Of a stretch of 64,000 bases of DNA, positions 1 through 13,100 are shown piece by piece. Numbering within the stretch: position 1 is the stretch's first letter; each line of letters opens with the position of its first letter. Made by a program: the position numbers and the translations under genes. The DNA is from Takakia lepidozioides (Eukaryota > Streptophyta > Takakiopsida > Takakiales > Takakiaceae), in contig CM060731.1 of NCBI GenBank assembly GCA_030704615.1, forward strand, positions 558,001 through 622,000, read 5' to 3'. Under the pieces are notes generated by a model, which worked only from the letters and a program-made list of their open reading frames with translations, ran no database searches and was not told the origin of the DNA.

Positions 1-649
1 AAATAAAAAAATGTCTAAGCCCCTGCATTATATAAATTTTCCGCATCCACCGATTGAGGGACAATGTTTTTCATTACATCGGTGGGTCCCATGTCTCGGA
101 GATACTGATATGAGAAATCATTGCCTCCGGCGTGTACACTGTATAATCCATTCACATAAATTTCTGAAGTGGGTATCAATTCTCTTGACAATCTTATTTT
201 GCATTGGTTTTAAAATCCAAAAATTGTTCAACTTGAAGCTCGAGATGATATGGAACCAAGTAGTCATCGTTTCGTGCAGTAGCTCCAGCATAGGCAAAAT
301 TAATGCCATGTCGAAAATTGGAATTTGTACGGTTTGTTATATATGCTTGAATTGGAGTGAGGAAAGGAAGTCCAAATGCGTGAGCCACGAAATCAATCAC
401 AATACGTCCATTCGAAAAGCGACCTGCTGGATGTCCGAAAAATGTTTCTCCGTAAGGTCTATTCAATTGCAACTGTTGGTTTGATGGAAATGCTAGTTGA
501 TCATTTCCAGTATCAGAGAGCGAATCTCCAAACATGAACACGGCACCCGATGGACAAACTGCTTTGACCGGATTCAAAGCTGAGGCTAAGATCACCAAAA
601 GCAACAACACGCCTCTCATAACATGAAGCATAGTGTTTGTCATTGCCAC
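1..649 (-). pseudogene. GDSL esterase/lipase, 5' part, frameshifted
   Basis: The ATG at 649 opens a hydrophobic signal peptide (about residues 1-30), then the block I motif FGDSLSDTGN at residues 40-49, followed by typical family sequence to about residue 150. This is the secreted plant GDSL/SGNH lipase family, whose members hydrolyse esters in the cell wall or apoplast. The frame then meets a stop near 191. Similarity continues in the next frame (a segment with KIVKRIDTHFRNL, about 195-160), then in the third frame (about 155-15) with the block III signature GGND, and then shifts again near 15. All three changes are one extra base each in the reading direction. Either the gene is decayed or the sequence carries single-base insertion errors. 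The 3' half, with the catalytic Asp-His, lies outside the window. Family call is confident; pseudogene status is less so. Confidence 0.75.
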
Positions 650-972
650 CTACCCAAGATTACGCACCTCAAACTTGATGAGTGCAACTAAATACCAAAA
701 CTATCAATCAACAAGACCACAAAAAAGCTAACAAGATCAAAGAGAGAGAGAGAGTTACTACAACTAATGAGCAACTACAAAGGCCGTGAGGAAGTGAACA
801 AGACCTAGAAGAGAGAGAGAGACTTACTAAAAGTATTGAGCAACAAAGAACATAAGGAAGTGAGCAAGATTTAGAAGAGAGAGAGCTACCACAACTATAT
901 TTGAGCAATAGAGACCAAGAGGAAGGGAGGAAGGTCGAAGATGAAGTGTGAAATATGATAGAAAACTGCACT

Positions 973-980
973 CTTATATA
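973..980 (-). promoter_or_regulatory. Probable TATA box of the GDSL gene
   Basis: Read on the minus strand the bases are TATATAAG, about 320 bp upstream of the lipase ATG. Initiation would be expected near 940-950. The leader to 649 holds several GA tracts (near 743-758, 811-822 and 874-884), which read as CT-rich stretches in the transcript, as is common in plant 5' leaders. Position and composition are the only support. Confidence 0.45.
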
Positions 981-984
981 CACT

Positions 985-2124
985 TTGTCTCAAGTGCTTT
1001 TTTCTTCTCTTTTGCATGCCAATTTAGTTTTTCTTAAAAGTACGATAAAACTGGCACCGTTTGTCCTATCAATAGAATTTGATCTTTCATAAAAGAAGCA
1101 AAAGTTCAACTTTCTTTTGAGCATTCAAAGAGGAAAAGAAGCAATTCTTAGTTAGCCTTCACAAAATGGTAGCTTTTAGGCTCCGTCTATCACTATTGCA
1201 CATCGTGTGGTCGTGGATTGAGATGGGGTTCCAGTTTTATTCTAGCTATCGATTTAGAAGATGTGACTCTCCGACTTGGCCAACTGTTTTGAGGCCATCT
1301 GTTCTCGACCCTCTTGGGTGAGATTTGTATTTTCTTTTTGCCAGACGAAAAGGGCTGTGTGAACAGTTGAACATTTCCAAAGGTTTTTGCATTCTGGTCG
1401 GCGGCCGCTATTTTATTGAGTACAACTCATTGTACGCGACAATGTAAAAGAGAGAGAGAGAGTCATTGTGAGCGTTGGCTCTGACATATCCTGTAAGGAC
1501 TAATCCTCGGTATCACCCAAGGTTGGTAGTGGAGTGAGGATGTGGGATAAAATTGTTGATTTGCCTAAGCGGAGTCGATCCATTTGATGACATGGAGTTA
1601 GGAGTGTTGCTCCACATGTTCGTTAAAATTAGAATTTGTTGGTTAGTTTCACTTTGAGCTTTCAAATCAAGATACGTTCACCTCCACATTTCAGTGGCAT
1701 TAGTTTTAAGATCCGAGACGAAGTTAGATAAATTAGAGATCAATGGATGCATTTGTTTGTATATAAAAACCAAAACGGACAGACCACATAGTGGAAATGA
1801 AGATTGAAGAACCTCAATTCTGAGTAGTTGAAACTTCAGTAGCAAGTATCCTAATCTTCTTTTGAATGCTTGCTGGATATGCCGACCATTAAAACGAAGC
1901 CAATATCTGGCGAGGAGTGGGCGTTATCACTACTTTACCGCCTGCTTCTGCTGTTGTAACATATAGGTATTCACATTACAACCTCCATTGCCACAACGTT
2001 GATGGCCTCTTGCATCCTTATCTTCTAAGCCAGGCTCTATGGGCAATCATCTACAATGAGCAGGCAGTATGTGGAAATGTGGTATAGGGTTTGTCTTTGG
2101 TTATAGTTAATTGCCTTGGACAGG
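985..2124. other. Intergenic DNA without recognisable gene
   Basis: No frame in this stretch encodes anything I recognise. It contains a short GA tract near 1449-1462 and is otherwise unremarkable AT-rich plant intergenic DNA. Confidence 0.5.
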
Positions 2125-2903
2125 GTGTAGGGAATTCCAGAAAGGCCTTGATGTGAAATGCATCCCAAGTCACTTGATCACCCCCCTAAAAGTGCGCAAT
2201 TGCTAAAACTAGCTTGAAAACAACCCTAATTTGCAATTCAATTGAATTGATAGTTGACAATTCAATAGGCTCATCATGTCTGAGTCCCTGACACTAGTAT
2301 TTGGCCCAGGACACAACCCCAAAGAAAACAAATAATCTGTTCATCTTGAGAATTATCAAAAATAATATTGTTTCAATACCCTTACAAAGGTCACTATCAT
2401 GTTGAAGTTGGGATGTATGTTCCATACAGAGTTTAATATATCAAACTCTTATACGTTGATACTCTTACATTGGTATCATGTTTGGTTATATGTACATAGC
2501 CATATATTGGCACCAACATCCACAAAGAGAGACAATCCGGCTTTTAGGGCAAGCGCTTCCTCTCTCCCTCTCCCGCTCTCCCTTAGGCTTATCTCGTGCT
2601 CAGGCCTCACGACGGGCAAAGGATAGACAGACGGGCAACATGTATTTTCAGCTTATATGTATAATTTGAATATGTACATATATGTATACATTATATATAG
2701 AAATAAATTAAAAATTATAGATTGACAATTGAATTGTATTTTGAGTTGACAATTGAATTGCAAATTAGGGTTGCTTTCAAGCTAGTTTTAGCAGTTCAAT
2801 TGAATTGCAAAGGCAATCCAATTGAATTGCGCACTTTTAGGGAGGGTGATCAAGTGAATTGCAATGCATTTCACATCAAGGCTTTTTTGGAATTCCCTAC
2901 ACG
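2125..2903. mobile_element. Foldback (long inverted repeat) element
   Basis: Bases 2125-2262 reappear as reverse complement at about 2728-2903. Both arms share the tip GTGTAGGGAATTCC and the inner blocks CCTAAAAGTGCGCAATT, CTAAAACTAGCTTGAAA and CAACCCTAATTTGCAATTC. The right arm is longer by repeats of a CAATTGAATTG motif. The middle (2272-2726) is a separate dispersed repeat that recurs near 44.7-48.1 kb. No coding capacity is seen, so this is a non-autonomous foldback or long-TIR element. I could not identify a convincing target duplication, so the superfamily is open. Confidence 0.65.
2272..2726 (+). repeat. Dispersed repeat unit X, uninterrupted copy
   Basis: This roughly 455-bp unit runs from CATCATGT to AAAAATTATAGATT and matches, in the same orientation, the split copy at 44734-44895 plus 47794-48118. 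It has a pyrimidine-rich stretch near 2560-2585 and an AT-rich end with ATATGTA repeats. It keeps the intact TTAA (2433-2436) at which the second copy carries a 2.9-kb insertion. Its class is not clear; an old solo LTR or a non-autonomous element are both possible. Confidence 0.7.
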
Positions 2904-4113
2904 GTATGCTGCAGCGCTCACCCCGCAATCTCTATATCATCCGCTCCTGAACGCGCATATACATTAAAAAAAGTGAGGTTGGGTAGCGTGATGTGAGCAA
3001 AATAGATTATTTCGCATATTCTAAAAATATGCAAGTGGCACACCGCCAAGAAACCAGAGTCCACAATGTCTATCAAAGAGAGACTAATGGAATAAAAAGG
3101 GAAAATGATCATAAGTTGTTGCGCTGCCAAGTCCTTTTGTAAGGTTTGTAAGGAAGATGAATTCTAGATCTACATTTTTTAAAACCGCGTCAATGGCGCC
3201 CGTTACTCTGTGGCTCTTCTCCATCTACAGGGGATAATCTAGTGCCATGGGAACTCCCAACATGCAAGAAAGGAGTTGCTCCATGTAATTCATAATTCGG
3301 AAGCTCAGGTGCAGAAGACGCATTTTTTTCCCTAGATCGTGTCAAAACCAGTAATCGTTGCCTTCTGCCCTCTACGCATCTGTGAAAAGCTACAAGCACA
3401 ACCCTCCAAGCTTAGTCTGAACCAAAAAATTCTTGCATTGGGAACCAAGATAGAGCTTGAGCCTTTTGTAAAGCAACAGAAGCTCGTTGTCTAAAGAAAG
3501 CTATAAGGACAAAGACGTTTCGACTTTCGACACTTTTGTTTTCCGCTCTGCGATGGACATATACAAAAGGAGTTGTTGGACTCATGATGCAAACAATAAC
3601 TGAAGATCTCGACTGCAAAAAGGATGAATGTGTCTGTGGGGTGACGTTCTCGACAGTCGCGCTCCTTTCCCTGTTTGGCTAACGAAGGAGCACTCCATGT
3701 AATGAGGCTTTGCGTGGAAGGAGATCTGACCTAGTAGCATCAGCGATGACAACGTCCGCCAAGGGCCTAATAGATGACCCAATATCCCCATGACAGTCGT
3801 ATAAAAAGAAGACAAAACCTCCAAAAACTGGGGACTGGGGACATCGCAAGAGATATGAAGGTCGGTGTAAAAAACATTTGGCAAGATTGCCATGGGCTAC
3901 CTGCAGAGTGTATATCCCCTAGTTTGGGAAGCAGCTAAAAGATGTGGACTAAATCACTAAGATATATCAGCGACCTTTTTATTGGCGAATTTTCATCAGA
4001 TTTCAACCTCAAAAAATGAAATGGAATATTTTGTTACAAATTCCATGTTTTTTCATGGATGAAATCGCCAAACTTTTCCAAATAAAACATAAATTATGGA
4101 TGAATTTGCCAAA
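2904..4113. other. Intergenic DNA without recognisable gene
   Basis: Several short open frames exist on the minus strand (3190-3893), but none shows a known domain, plausible splice structure or codon pattern. I treat them as chance frames in old repeat DNA. Confidence 0.5.
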
Positions 4114-4577
4114 TATAGATGATAAATGGATTAAAGTACAAAGATGGATGATTCTATCCTAATTTCAGTGGATGAACATAATGTATGGTTATTTTTAGCA
4201 AAACTCTGTATAGTCTGCCATGGATAAATGTTAACTTTCGGGAGTAGAAAAAAAAATAACATTTAGACAAGGTTAACACATTAACAGTTTATGAGGGGTT
4301 AGTTGTAGCACATTAACATTTACAGAATGTAACATTTAACAAATGTAAAAATATAGATGATAAATGGATTAAAGTACAAAGATGGATGATTCTATCCTAA
4401 TTTCAGAATGTACGGTTATTTTTAGCAAAACTCTGTACAGTCTGCCATGGATAAATGTTAACTTTCGGGAGTAGAAAAAAAATAACATTTAGACAAGGTT
4501 AACACATTAACAGTTTATGAGGGGTTAGTTGTAGCACATTAATATTTACAGAATGTAACATTTAACAAATGTAAAAA
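4114..4577. repeat. Tandem duplication, about 235 bp x 2
   Basis: The block beginning ATATAGATGATAAATGG at 4114 is repeated head-to-tail from 4351 with few changes, including a short deletion near 4407. Both copies carry several AACATTTA or TTAACA words. The second copy ends at GTAAAA near 4576. It is AT-rich and non-coding. Confidence 0.85.
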
Positions 4578-5732
4578 TTATGAGAATAACACTTATGAAA
4601 CTGTAATACCGTACCTGCCTACGCTGTCCGATGATAATTAAATGTAAAAACAAACTGCTGGAAAAATTTAAAACAGAGCCTTACCAGGAACGAATGTTAG
4701 GAAATTCGATCCCAAGACTGCCCCACCATATTCACTTGCAATACCATTGTACTAGCCATATATTAATGCAATAGCAGTTCTTTTTTATTATTTATCGTAA
4801 TACTGCTGGAACTGCAGAAATGAAAAAAAGGCTGCCCTACCTCTTATGTAAGAAAAATTAATTAATTCGGCACGGTCCTGACGAATAGCATAGGCAAGTA
4901 CGGTATATTCTATTCTCTCTTTGTTTGTGAGTTGTCTTTGATCTTTATTAATCAACTTATTAGTACAACATATCTATCTAATCATATGTGGGTGCGCCTA
5001 CCTATCAACAACCAAAAAGAAAACTGCATAAGTATTTCAAGAATATTTTAACTACACTAGCATGCACTCCTACCTACAAGCCCATTGCCACTCCAACCAC
5101 CTTAGAGTGCATTTGTCTACTCCCATTGACCCACTTCCTTCATCTCCGCCTCCCATGACCCCACAGATTGGCTCTTCCCACAGTGTCGGGTTGCCTGACC
5201 TTCCCAAACTGGCCAAATGAATTGGGGGTACATAGTGGTCTCGTCTCTGGAAAACATCCTGCATGAGAAATGCTGAACATACATTCATTGTACCTCAGAA
5301 ATAACCTCCCGGATATCAAGTCTCAAAATGTTGTATATGCACTTGCTTCATCTATTCACTTTAGTATTACCTCCCACTTACTTTCTGGTGTTCTGATTGG
5401 TATGATTTAAGATGGAGTCTTATCATAATCTAGTTGGAACTTATACTACTTTCTTCTCTTATGCGAAGCCTTTATGGTACACTTAACATTTGTGGAGGGC
5501 AAATTAACAAAGAGGGGAGTAAACATTTGTTAACAAATAACACTTAACATTTGCTAGTGTGCACAAGTAGGGGAGTAAAACTTTCTTAACATTTATGGTA
5601 GTTTAACGGTTATAGAGGTAACATTTATCCCGGGCAGATTGTAGCCCCTCGTGCAGTTTCCAAATTTCTTAGGAAAAAACGCTCAGATTTATAAAAAAAA
5701 AGGTATGACGCCTCCCCGAGGAAGCGTAACTT
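4578..5732. other. AT-rich intergenic DNA
   Basis: No gene is seen. TTAACATTTG-like words, also present in the duplication upstream, recur near 5485-5625, which suggests an extended low-complexity or decayed repeat region. Confidence 0.45.
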
Positions 5733-5759
5733 ATGGAGTCACTTCACCCCCAAGGGCTA

Positions 5760-5856
5760 CTGCCTTCCGCTAGGAAGGTGGATAAAACGCTGAGATATAT
5801 TAAGGGCCAGTTTCTATCTGGACTCCTATATCATGATGCTGTATGGGGAGTACGGG
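5760..5856 (+). mobile_element. Possible decayed Ty1/copia fragment
   Basis: One frame reads ARKVDKTLRYIKGQFLSGLLY. This resembles the conserved copia stretch between reverse transcriptase and RNase H, where K-x-V/I-L-R-Y-L/I-K-G-T and GLLY are typical. No neighbouring copia sequence is recognisable, so this would be a very short remnant. Chance similarity is possible. Confidence 0.3.
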
Positions 5857-5929
5857 TCTATATGGGTACATCCATGTGTCCGTACACTTTGTGCGATTCG
5901 TCTGCAAGGCAAGTCGTGAGGTGCTAGCT

Positions 5930-7198
5930 GGCCAGGTCCTCTTCTTTCATTAACTTGTGAGTTGCAATAGCGGATCAAAAATAGTACATAGTCCCATCTG
6001 CCAAGTGCCCTCCCCCGAAAAAAGACAGAAGTTGTTAGATGAAATGACCATGACCCATTCTCGAGGCAGGTCTTACGGCGAAACCAGCAAAACGGAGACC
6101 ATACGAATAGTCAAAGCACGGACCCCGTGGTCAACACCATCTTGGACAATGTGAGCCAACTGAGAGGGTTCACGTGGAAAGTGACCATACGACGCAGTCT
6201 CGACTCTTGAAAAGGAAAATAAAAAATCTTCAAATGCTGTGAAGTAGGCGTCCATTTGGGCAATGGCTAAACCTGTGCTCGGGTTTAGCCACAAAAAGTA
6301 TTATAATAAAGTAAAACGCCCTTTAATGATTGTGACGTGGCACAACAGCTGGTGCGGAGGCCCTGGGATATCTGACAAGTGGATTTCTGTCACTGGAGAA
6401 TGTAAATACGACACCGTACGCAGAAGGTCTGTACGGCCGTACGATGCATTATCGACACGATATCCATAAAGCAGAAGTATCGCCGTAAATGACGATACAT
6501 TTACGATACTTAGATCCTGCTGGCAGTGTGAGAGTGGCAAGAACATGTCTGGCGCTTGTGTTTATTAACGAGTGCTCCCATAACGGACGACATCCGTCCA
6601 TGAAACTAGTTACAGGGAAGATTGGCAACAGTATAGGAGTGGCGAGAAGAAAGGCGGCCTGCACGAAACGGATCTTTTATAGGGGAAGGAGAGAGATGGA
6701 GAGAGGGACGTACAGGGGCGGGTGGCCTGCGACATGAGATACCTACTCCAGTGTTCAAGTCGGTGTTTTTGAGGCAGGTCTTTCCGTGTCTCTTCTTGGC
6801 TGGACCTTCAAGATAAGGCGGCCTGCTTGCCGGTACGTACGGTGGAAGTCTTTTTAGTCGGTTGCATTGGACAGAGGGCGTTTGGTTGGACTGTATACCA
6901 AGAGTGCAGGCGCACTTCTGGTAGAAAACCAAACTTCAAGAGTGGACCTTGACTGTCAAGAGCACAAATGATGTCCAGTATGAAGCTGATGCATTGGACC
7001 CGCCCATTGATGTCGAGCATGGGAGACCATTGATTCTTAGTGCACCTAGTTGGCAACGTAATTTCAGAAGCAACAGGAGTGACGGTGTAGACTTTGGTTT
7101 GTGCACGACTGTTGTCGATTAAAGACCACTTCTAGATTGTTTTGGAACTGCTCGTCGGGGTTGTCGGAGTGTATCTGGTCGGTAGGTTCCCTTACGAC
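5930..7198. other. Region upstream of the Ca2+-ATPase gene
   Basis: This stretch should contain the ATPase promoter and 5' leader. I see no convincing TATA box or recognisable open frame. Short frames on both strands between 6073 and 7056 lack known motifs. Confidence 0.4.
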
Positions 7199-10100
7199 AT
7201 GAAAAGTTTTGGAAAGTTATCGAGGAGAGTACCCTCGGCGGATGATGGTGATGCAAGTGAGGATGCTCTTGGAGGATACGAAGAGGAGACAGTTGACGAA
7301 GATGTCTTCATCCTTCCACCAAACCCGAGCCTAGACAGGTTGAAGAAATGGCGGGTATGTTCTATGATCTCACCATCCCAGCTCTTCTAAACATGGCCAC
7401 TCCTGTCCTTCCCTAGACCTTCTTATAGGCATGCATTGTACGATGGGAAAGATTCTCGGTTCTAGGACAGCGTGGCTATGTTTGCACTATTCATGCACGT
7501 TCCAAAGTAAAACCGGATGGTTATTGAATGAGCCTAGTGGGACGATAAGTCTTGGTGCTCACATTGAGAGGATTTTATTATTTCCTTAGAGTCTGTATCC
7601 AACTTCGACCCCAGCCTTTAACCTGGCCATTGGTAGCAGGCACAGTCGATCACAGGGTTCCCTGTCCCAAACATTGAACCGCAGTTTGGCTTTGGTTGGA
7701 ATCTTGCCATTGAAGTGTTGGTGCCTCCTGAGATGGTCCATTGTCTGTGATGGCGTTGAGAGCTGGTAGGGCTGCCAAGGCTTGCTTGGGTTTTTTGCAG
7801 TGTCCTTTTAGGGAACATTTCTACAATGTGCAGGGTGTTGGCTTCTGCAGCAAGCAACCTTAGCACTCAATGCCACAAGGCGATTTCGGTACACCTTGGA
7901 TCTTCGCAAGCAAGACACCCTTAATAAGGGAGCAGCTACCAGGCGCTTAAGAGCTGGTGCCCATGCTTTACGTGTAAGTGAGTTTGGCCAATGAATGCAA
8001 TCTTATACTAAAGATCTAAGTTCCTGTTCTTCTTGTTGTTCTGTACTCTTTATTCTGTGCATTACTCGTTCTCATTCTTACTGATGGGAAAACCTGCAAC
8101 GGGAGGACCGCCTATGTCCAGCTTGCATAGGGCGCAGCAAGGAAATTGAAACTGAAGAACACTTCTTCTTCTACTGCCCTCTATACTACGAGATCCGCGG
8201 AAGATTTCACTGTTTATTCAGTGGAACCCAAACTCTCACTGATGTCTTTCACTATGAGGATCAAAAATGCGTGGCAGCCTACCTACACGAGGCCTTCACC
8301 CTTAGACAATCGCTAGAACATTAATTGTGGTTTCTGGATTTGTTCCTCTCTCATGTTTTCTTCCATTCTGTCCCATAAGCTCTACGAGCTTTCCGCGGAT
8401 GTTATAAAGCACCATTTCATTTCATTTCTTACTTTCATATTCTTGTGGAGGTAAGAAGAATGACTATTTGTCATCAGTTTGATTGTGATAGTGATGCGGT
8501 TGCTTTTTGCGAATGAAGAACTGGACATATTCTTCACTTTTATTAGAGTGTTCTTGGAAAGCCATCTTAGACCTTCTGGATTCCATTATTATTGCGTTCT
8601 TAGCAAGTAGCTAAAGTAAAATTATCACCAGCAACTTCATCAATGCAGTTCTCAATTGTACTCTGTAGCCACGTGTTTGGCAGTTGAAAACCAACCATCT
8701 GCATTAGAGGTACATTTGCCACTCATGCAGTGATCATGATTGAGCATGTTGATTCGAAAGTTTCCCACATCCACCTTTGAGACAAGAATATGACTACTAG
8801 CAGGATCAACCAGGGCAGCTAATCTCTGTTAGGGCCTACAGAGCTTTTTTGACAGTTTTATGGTGCCATGTCTTTCAGGCGGTCCAACGTTTCAGAGAAG
8901 CAGGCTTGAGATTCAGATCAGGTACTAGTTCTGTCCTCAAGAATTCCATTTTGTCTTTCTCACAGTCTGCACTAAATCTTTCTGAAGTATCGAACAACAT
9001 CAATTTAAAAATCTTGACCTTCTGGAGGAGTTTACGAAGACTACGGGCTGCCAGCCAACCTTTAGAAAACCAAAGTCATGTTTTTAATCTGGCCCTGCTG
9101 ATCAGAAATTCCTCTACAGCAATCATGAGATTGAACTGGTCACATCTTACCCATATCTGGAGGTTGGTATTCATGCCCCACAATTCAAGTTTGCAGATTT
9201 TACCTATGGACAGACTGACAAAGGGGTAGCTTTTGTCTCCAAGGGTTGCCCTTTCTACCGTGAGATCCGTGGGAGGACAGGAAAAGAGAATCTGGTACGC
9301 TTGTAAGTAGAACGGTACAGTAGGAGCATAGAAAGCAAACAGTAGAACCAAGCAACACAAAAACAGCTAAACCCTTCCAGCCCAGTTTTTATTTCAACTC
9401 AGGAGAGAAGATTTCTGTTATGTGCTCCATCAAGCTCCATCTTCCATTATATGACGGCTGATACCCTTCTCTTGCTGTGTGTAGATCCACTGCCAGAGGG
9501 ATTTGGTGTGGCGCGTGGCCGGCTGCTGAACCTAATTCAGGATCATCAATTAGAAGATTTAAATAAGCTTGGTGGGGTGAGAGCTGTAGCCACTGGAAAG
9601 GGCATTCTTTTCTGTCCTTCTGAGAGCACTAATTAGTCAGGATCTAAGGACTCAGTGTTGCAGTTCATGAGCTACACCATACACTGGGACTTCTTTTGTT
9701 TGACTGTGGGCATTCTGTTCTGTCCTTCTTGGCTTATAGGTTTTGATTTTGGACAACGTTTTTGCCCCTTCTTCTCTGACATGCCACTGCCATCATTTTG
9801 TATAAGAGTATGAAGATTAGTTTCAGAGAACTGTTCATCTATGCTTTCTTTGGAATGGTTTGTCAGGTTTTGTGTTGCTGGTCACCTTACAGGCTGTTGT
9901 GTTTGGTTTGACAGGTTGGGGGGTTAGCAAAGTCACTCCATAGTCATTTAGAGGAAGGCATTGATAATATGCCTGAGGAAGTAAAGAGGCGACAGGTTGC
10001 TTTTGGGGTGAACAGCTACCCAAGAAAGCATGCCAAGAGTTTGTTGGTACGTGCACTTGATGCAAACCTTTGAGTTGCGTTCTTGGTGTGATGCTGTTGG

Positions 10101-13100
10101 GCTCTGTCAAAACTGTATTTTGGGCTCTTTTGGGCTCTTCGTGTCTTACCTACGGAGGGGTAGAGAGGAGCACACTCTCTTTCCCTGCAGAATGATGGAT
10201 CTCTATCAGAGGCAGGCTGTAGGCCACCTTTCTCTCAAAAGGAAGTGCTTAATTTTGTAAGCCTCACCTCTGACAAATTTATTGCCTGCAGTTCTTTGTG
10301 AATTTTAGGAGCTCATGTTCTTAGTCTTCACTATGTAGACATGCCTGCTTTTAATGCAGTCATATCTCCCTTTAGTTTCTTGTTTTGTGGATCTTACAAC
10401 TTCGCTTGTGGCATTGAGCCTATGAAACGTTACTAAGGCAGATTTCTCCCTTGTTGCCTGTATTGCAGGTATTTGTGTGGGAGGCCTGTCAGGATACCAC
10501 ACTTATTATTTTGATGGTGGCTGCAGCTGTCTCTTTGGCAACAGGAATGTGGGCTGATGTATGTTGCCCCAGCTACAGAAGATCTGGTGTAGAATTGGAA
10601 CCTTGCAATATGCATTGGGTAGTCATAATTTAGGGGTGAAAATCAGAAGGTCGCTAAGTGGTTGCCATGTAGGATTTTGCAAACCTGATTGAGAGGCAAG
10701 TCCCTGTGTGAATTCCCTGATGACACTTGGTAGAGTTGAATTATGACCACCACCTTGATGCTGTGCATCTATCTAAAGTGACCCAACCACTCAGCCACCC
10801 ATGGATAGTGGGTTGTGTAAAGCTATCATTGTAAATTGCTGTCAGGAGCATTTGTCTAGCTGTACATATTTTTATACTCTGTAGGGGATCAAGGAAGCTG
10901 TGTGGATGTCTTATTGGACTGTAGGATTGGAGCACCTATGGATAGTTGGTTGTGCAAATCCATTTACTGAAAATTGCTTGGCTAGCTTGTCAGTGTAGTA
11001 GTAGCTTATATTTTAGATCATGATGCAGGGGGTCAAGGAAGGCTGGTATGATGGCACAAGCATTGCGGCCGCGGTGCTTGTCGTAATTGCAGTCACAGGT
11101 AAAAGTTCTATGAGTGTCACTCCTTGGGGTGTTTCATACCCACCTTGTGGGTACTTTGTTTTCCTGCGGCATTGTCTGTGCTGGGCTACCTTCTTTGATA
11201 CAGCTGACAACTATCCACTATGCCTGGTTGCTAGATGTTCTGACACTGGTTGTGCAATAAATTGAAGATTTCACAAAGGAAGTGGAAAACTGCTATGCTG
11301 ATTGATGTGACCTCTGTTTCTCTTACCATACAGCTGGCAGCGACTACAAGCAATCTTTACAATTTCGCAATCTCAGTGAAAGCAATGAAAACATTCAACT
11401 GGAGGTGAGCCCCTTTCTTGTGCACAGGATAGTCATATGAGATTTGTGTTTTTCATGTGCATAGCACGATACTTGGAGGTCCAACTCCCTCTGCATGGGC
11501 AGAGGCGCTTCCGCAGTTCTGCATCGTCATTTACACATTTTGCACAGTTATGTTTATGTGGTAGAAATGTTGTAGATGTTAATATGGATACAGTGATGGA
11601 TGTAGCGAAGAAGTTAAGTTTCTGGTGTTAATACTATTTGCAGGTTGTGAGAGGTGGCCAACACCTCACTGTTTCCATATTTGACGTAGTGGTTGGGGAC
11701 ATTGTTCCCTTGAGCATCGGTGGCCAGGTGCCTCCCGCTCTTGTTTTCCTTCTGTTTTAAGCCTTAAGTTGCTTACTTGTGAATTTTCCTCATGTCATCT
11801 AACTGAGCTTATACGTTTCAAAATTGGGTCGGAATATGTTCTTATCCTGCAGGCAATAGACGTGGAGGGTATTTGTTATCATTTAGTACATAACAGAAAG
11901 ATATTTTGGTCCAGTAGTTTATCTCAGATAACATGCTTAGATACTTTTTCTCCAAATCTCTCTCCAAATCAATCCCTTTTGCTTCAGGTACCGGCAGATG
12001 GGATATTTGTGTCAGGACATGCTTTATCGATAGATGAATCAAGTATGACTGGTGAAAGTTGTCCGGTATGTTCTTGTTTTTGTCAGAGTAGATATGCATT
12101 ATTTGCTAGGTGCACAATTTGTGTGTCACTTGTGTCCCTTACTTTGACACAGTCTGAGCTAGAGTCCAATGTTTTGAATCAGCAGTCAAGGGGCTTGTAA
12201 GTGCAGGGTGCATATAGCTTGACACTTGCTTTGGGGGTTCTCTGTCACTGGTGAAGTATTATATTTTATTGCAGAAAATGCCAAAGCAACTGGACTGTTT
12301 TTCTTTACCTGATTTATTCGGCCCTATGTCTACCTATCAAATGCGAGTTTTAAGTTTAGAAGGTTTTGACATAGATTGGTAATAATCGGGCATTATGCAG
12401 GTCAAGAAGGATCATAAGAACCCCTTCCTTCTGTCAGGCTGCAAGGTGGAGGATGGTTATGGGATATTGCTGGTAATCTGACTGACCCTTCCACTTTGAT
12501 TCTGCTACATCTTTATTCATTGGGCTGGAGAATGAAGCAGTTAATTTCAAAATTTGATTCAGCATGTCATTCAGACAGTTGCCTGCTGCAAAACAGCATG
12601 CAGGAGTCGTAACTTATGCTATGGTACAGGTAACAGGAGTAGGCACAAACACAGAGTGGGGCCAAATCATGGCAACAATTAGTGAAGATAATGCGGAAGA
12701 GACCCCTCTGCAGGTATATTTCAGAACTGTCTCTCCAGTGACACACATTATTGGTTGTCGCATATGGCTGGTTTGGATAGCTCCTCAGAATTTTTCAGAT
12801 GACTTTCTTGGTGTTCTTCAGATCTTCTCATCTCTGAATGGGAATGTGGTTTAATCTTTACCTGGGGCCCCGCAGGTCCGGTTGAATGGAACTGCCACAC
12901 TCATTGGCAAAGTCGGATTGTCTGTTGCAGTAGTTGTCTTCTTCATCCTTTTTGCACGGTAGAGGTTTTCCCTTTCCGTGGCAAAGAGTCGAACAATGCA
13001 ATTGTTTGTCTTAGACAGTTGTTCATAATCATTTTATATCCGATTGAAGACAAGTGTGGATGGGTACCTTGTTCTTGTTTGTGATATCCATTGAATGTTT

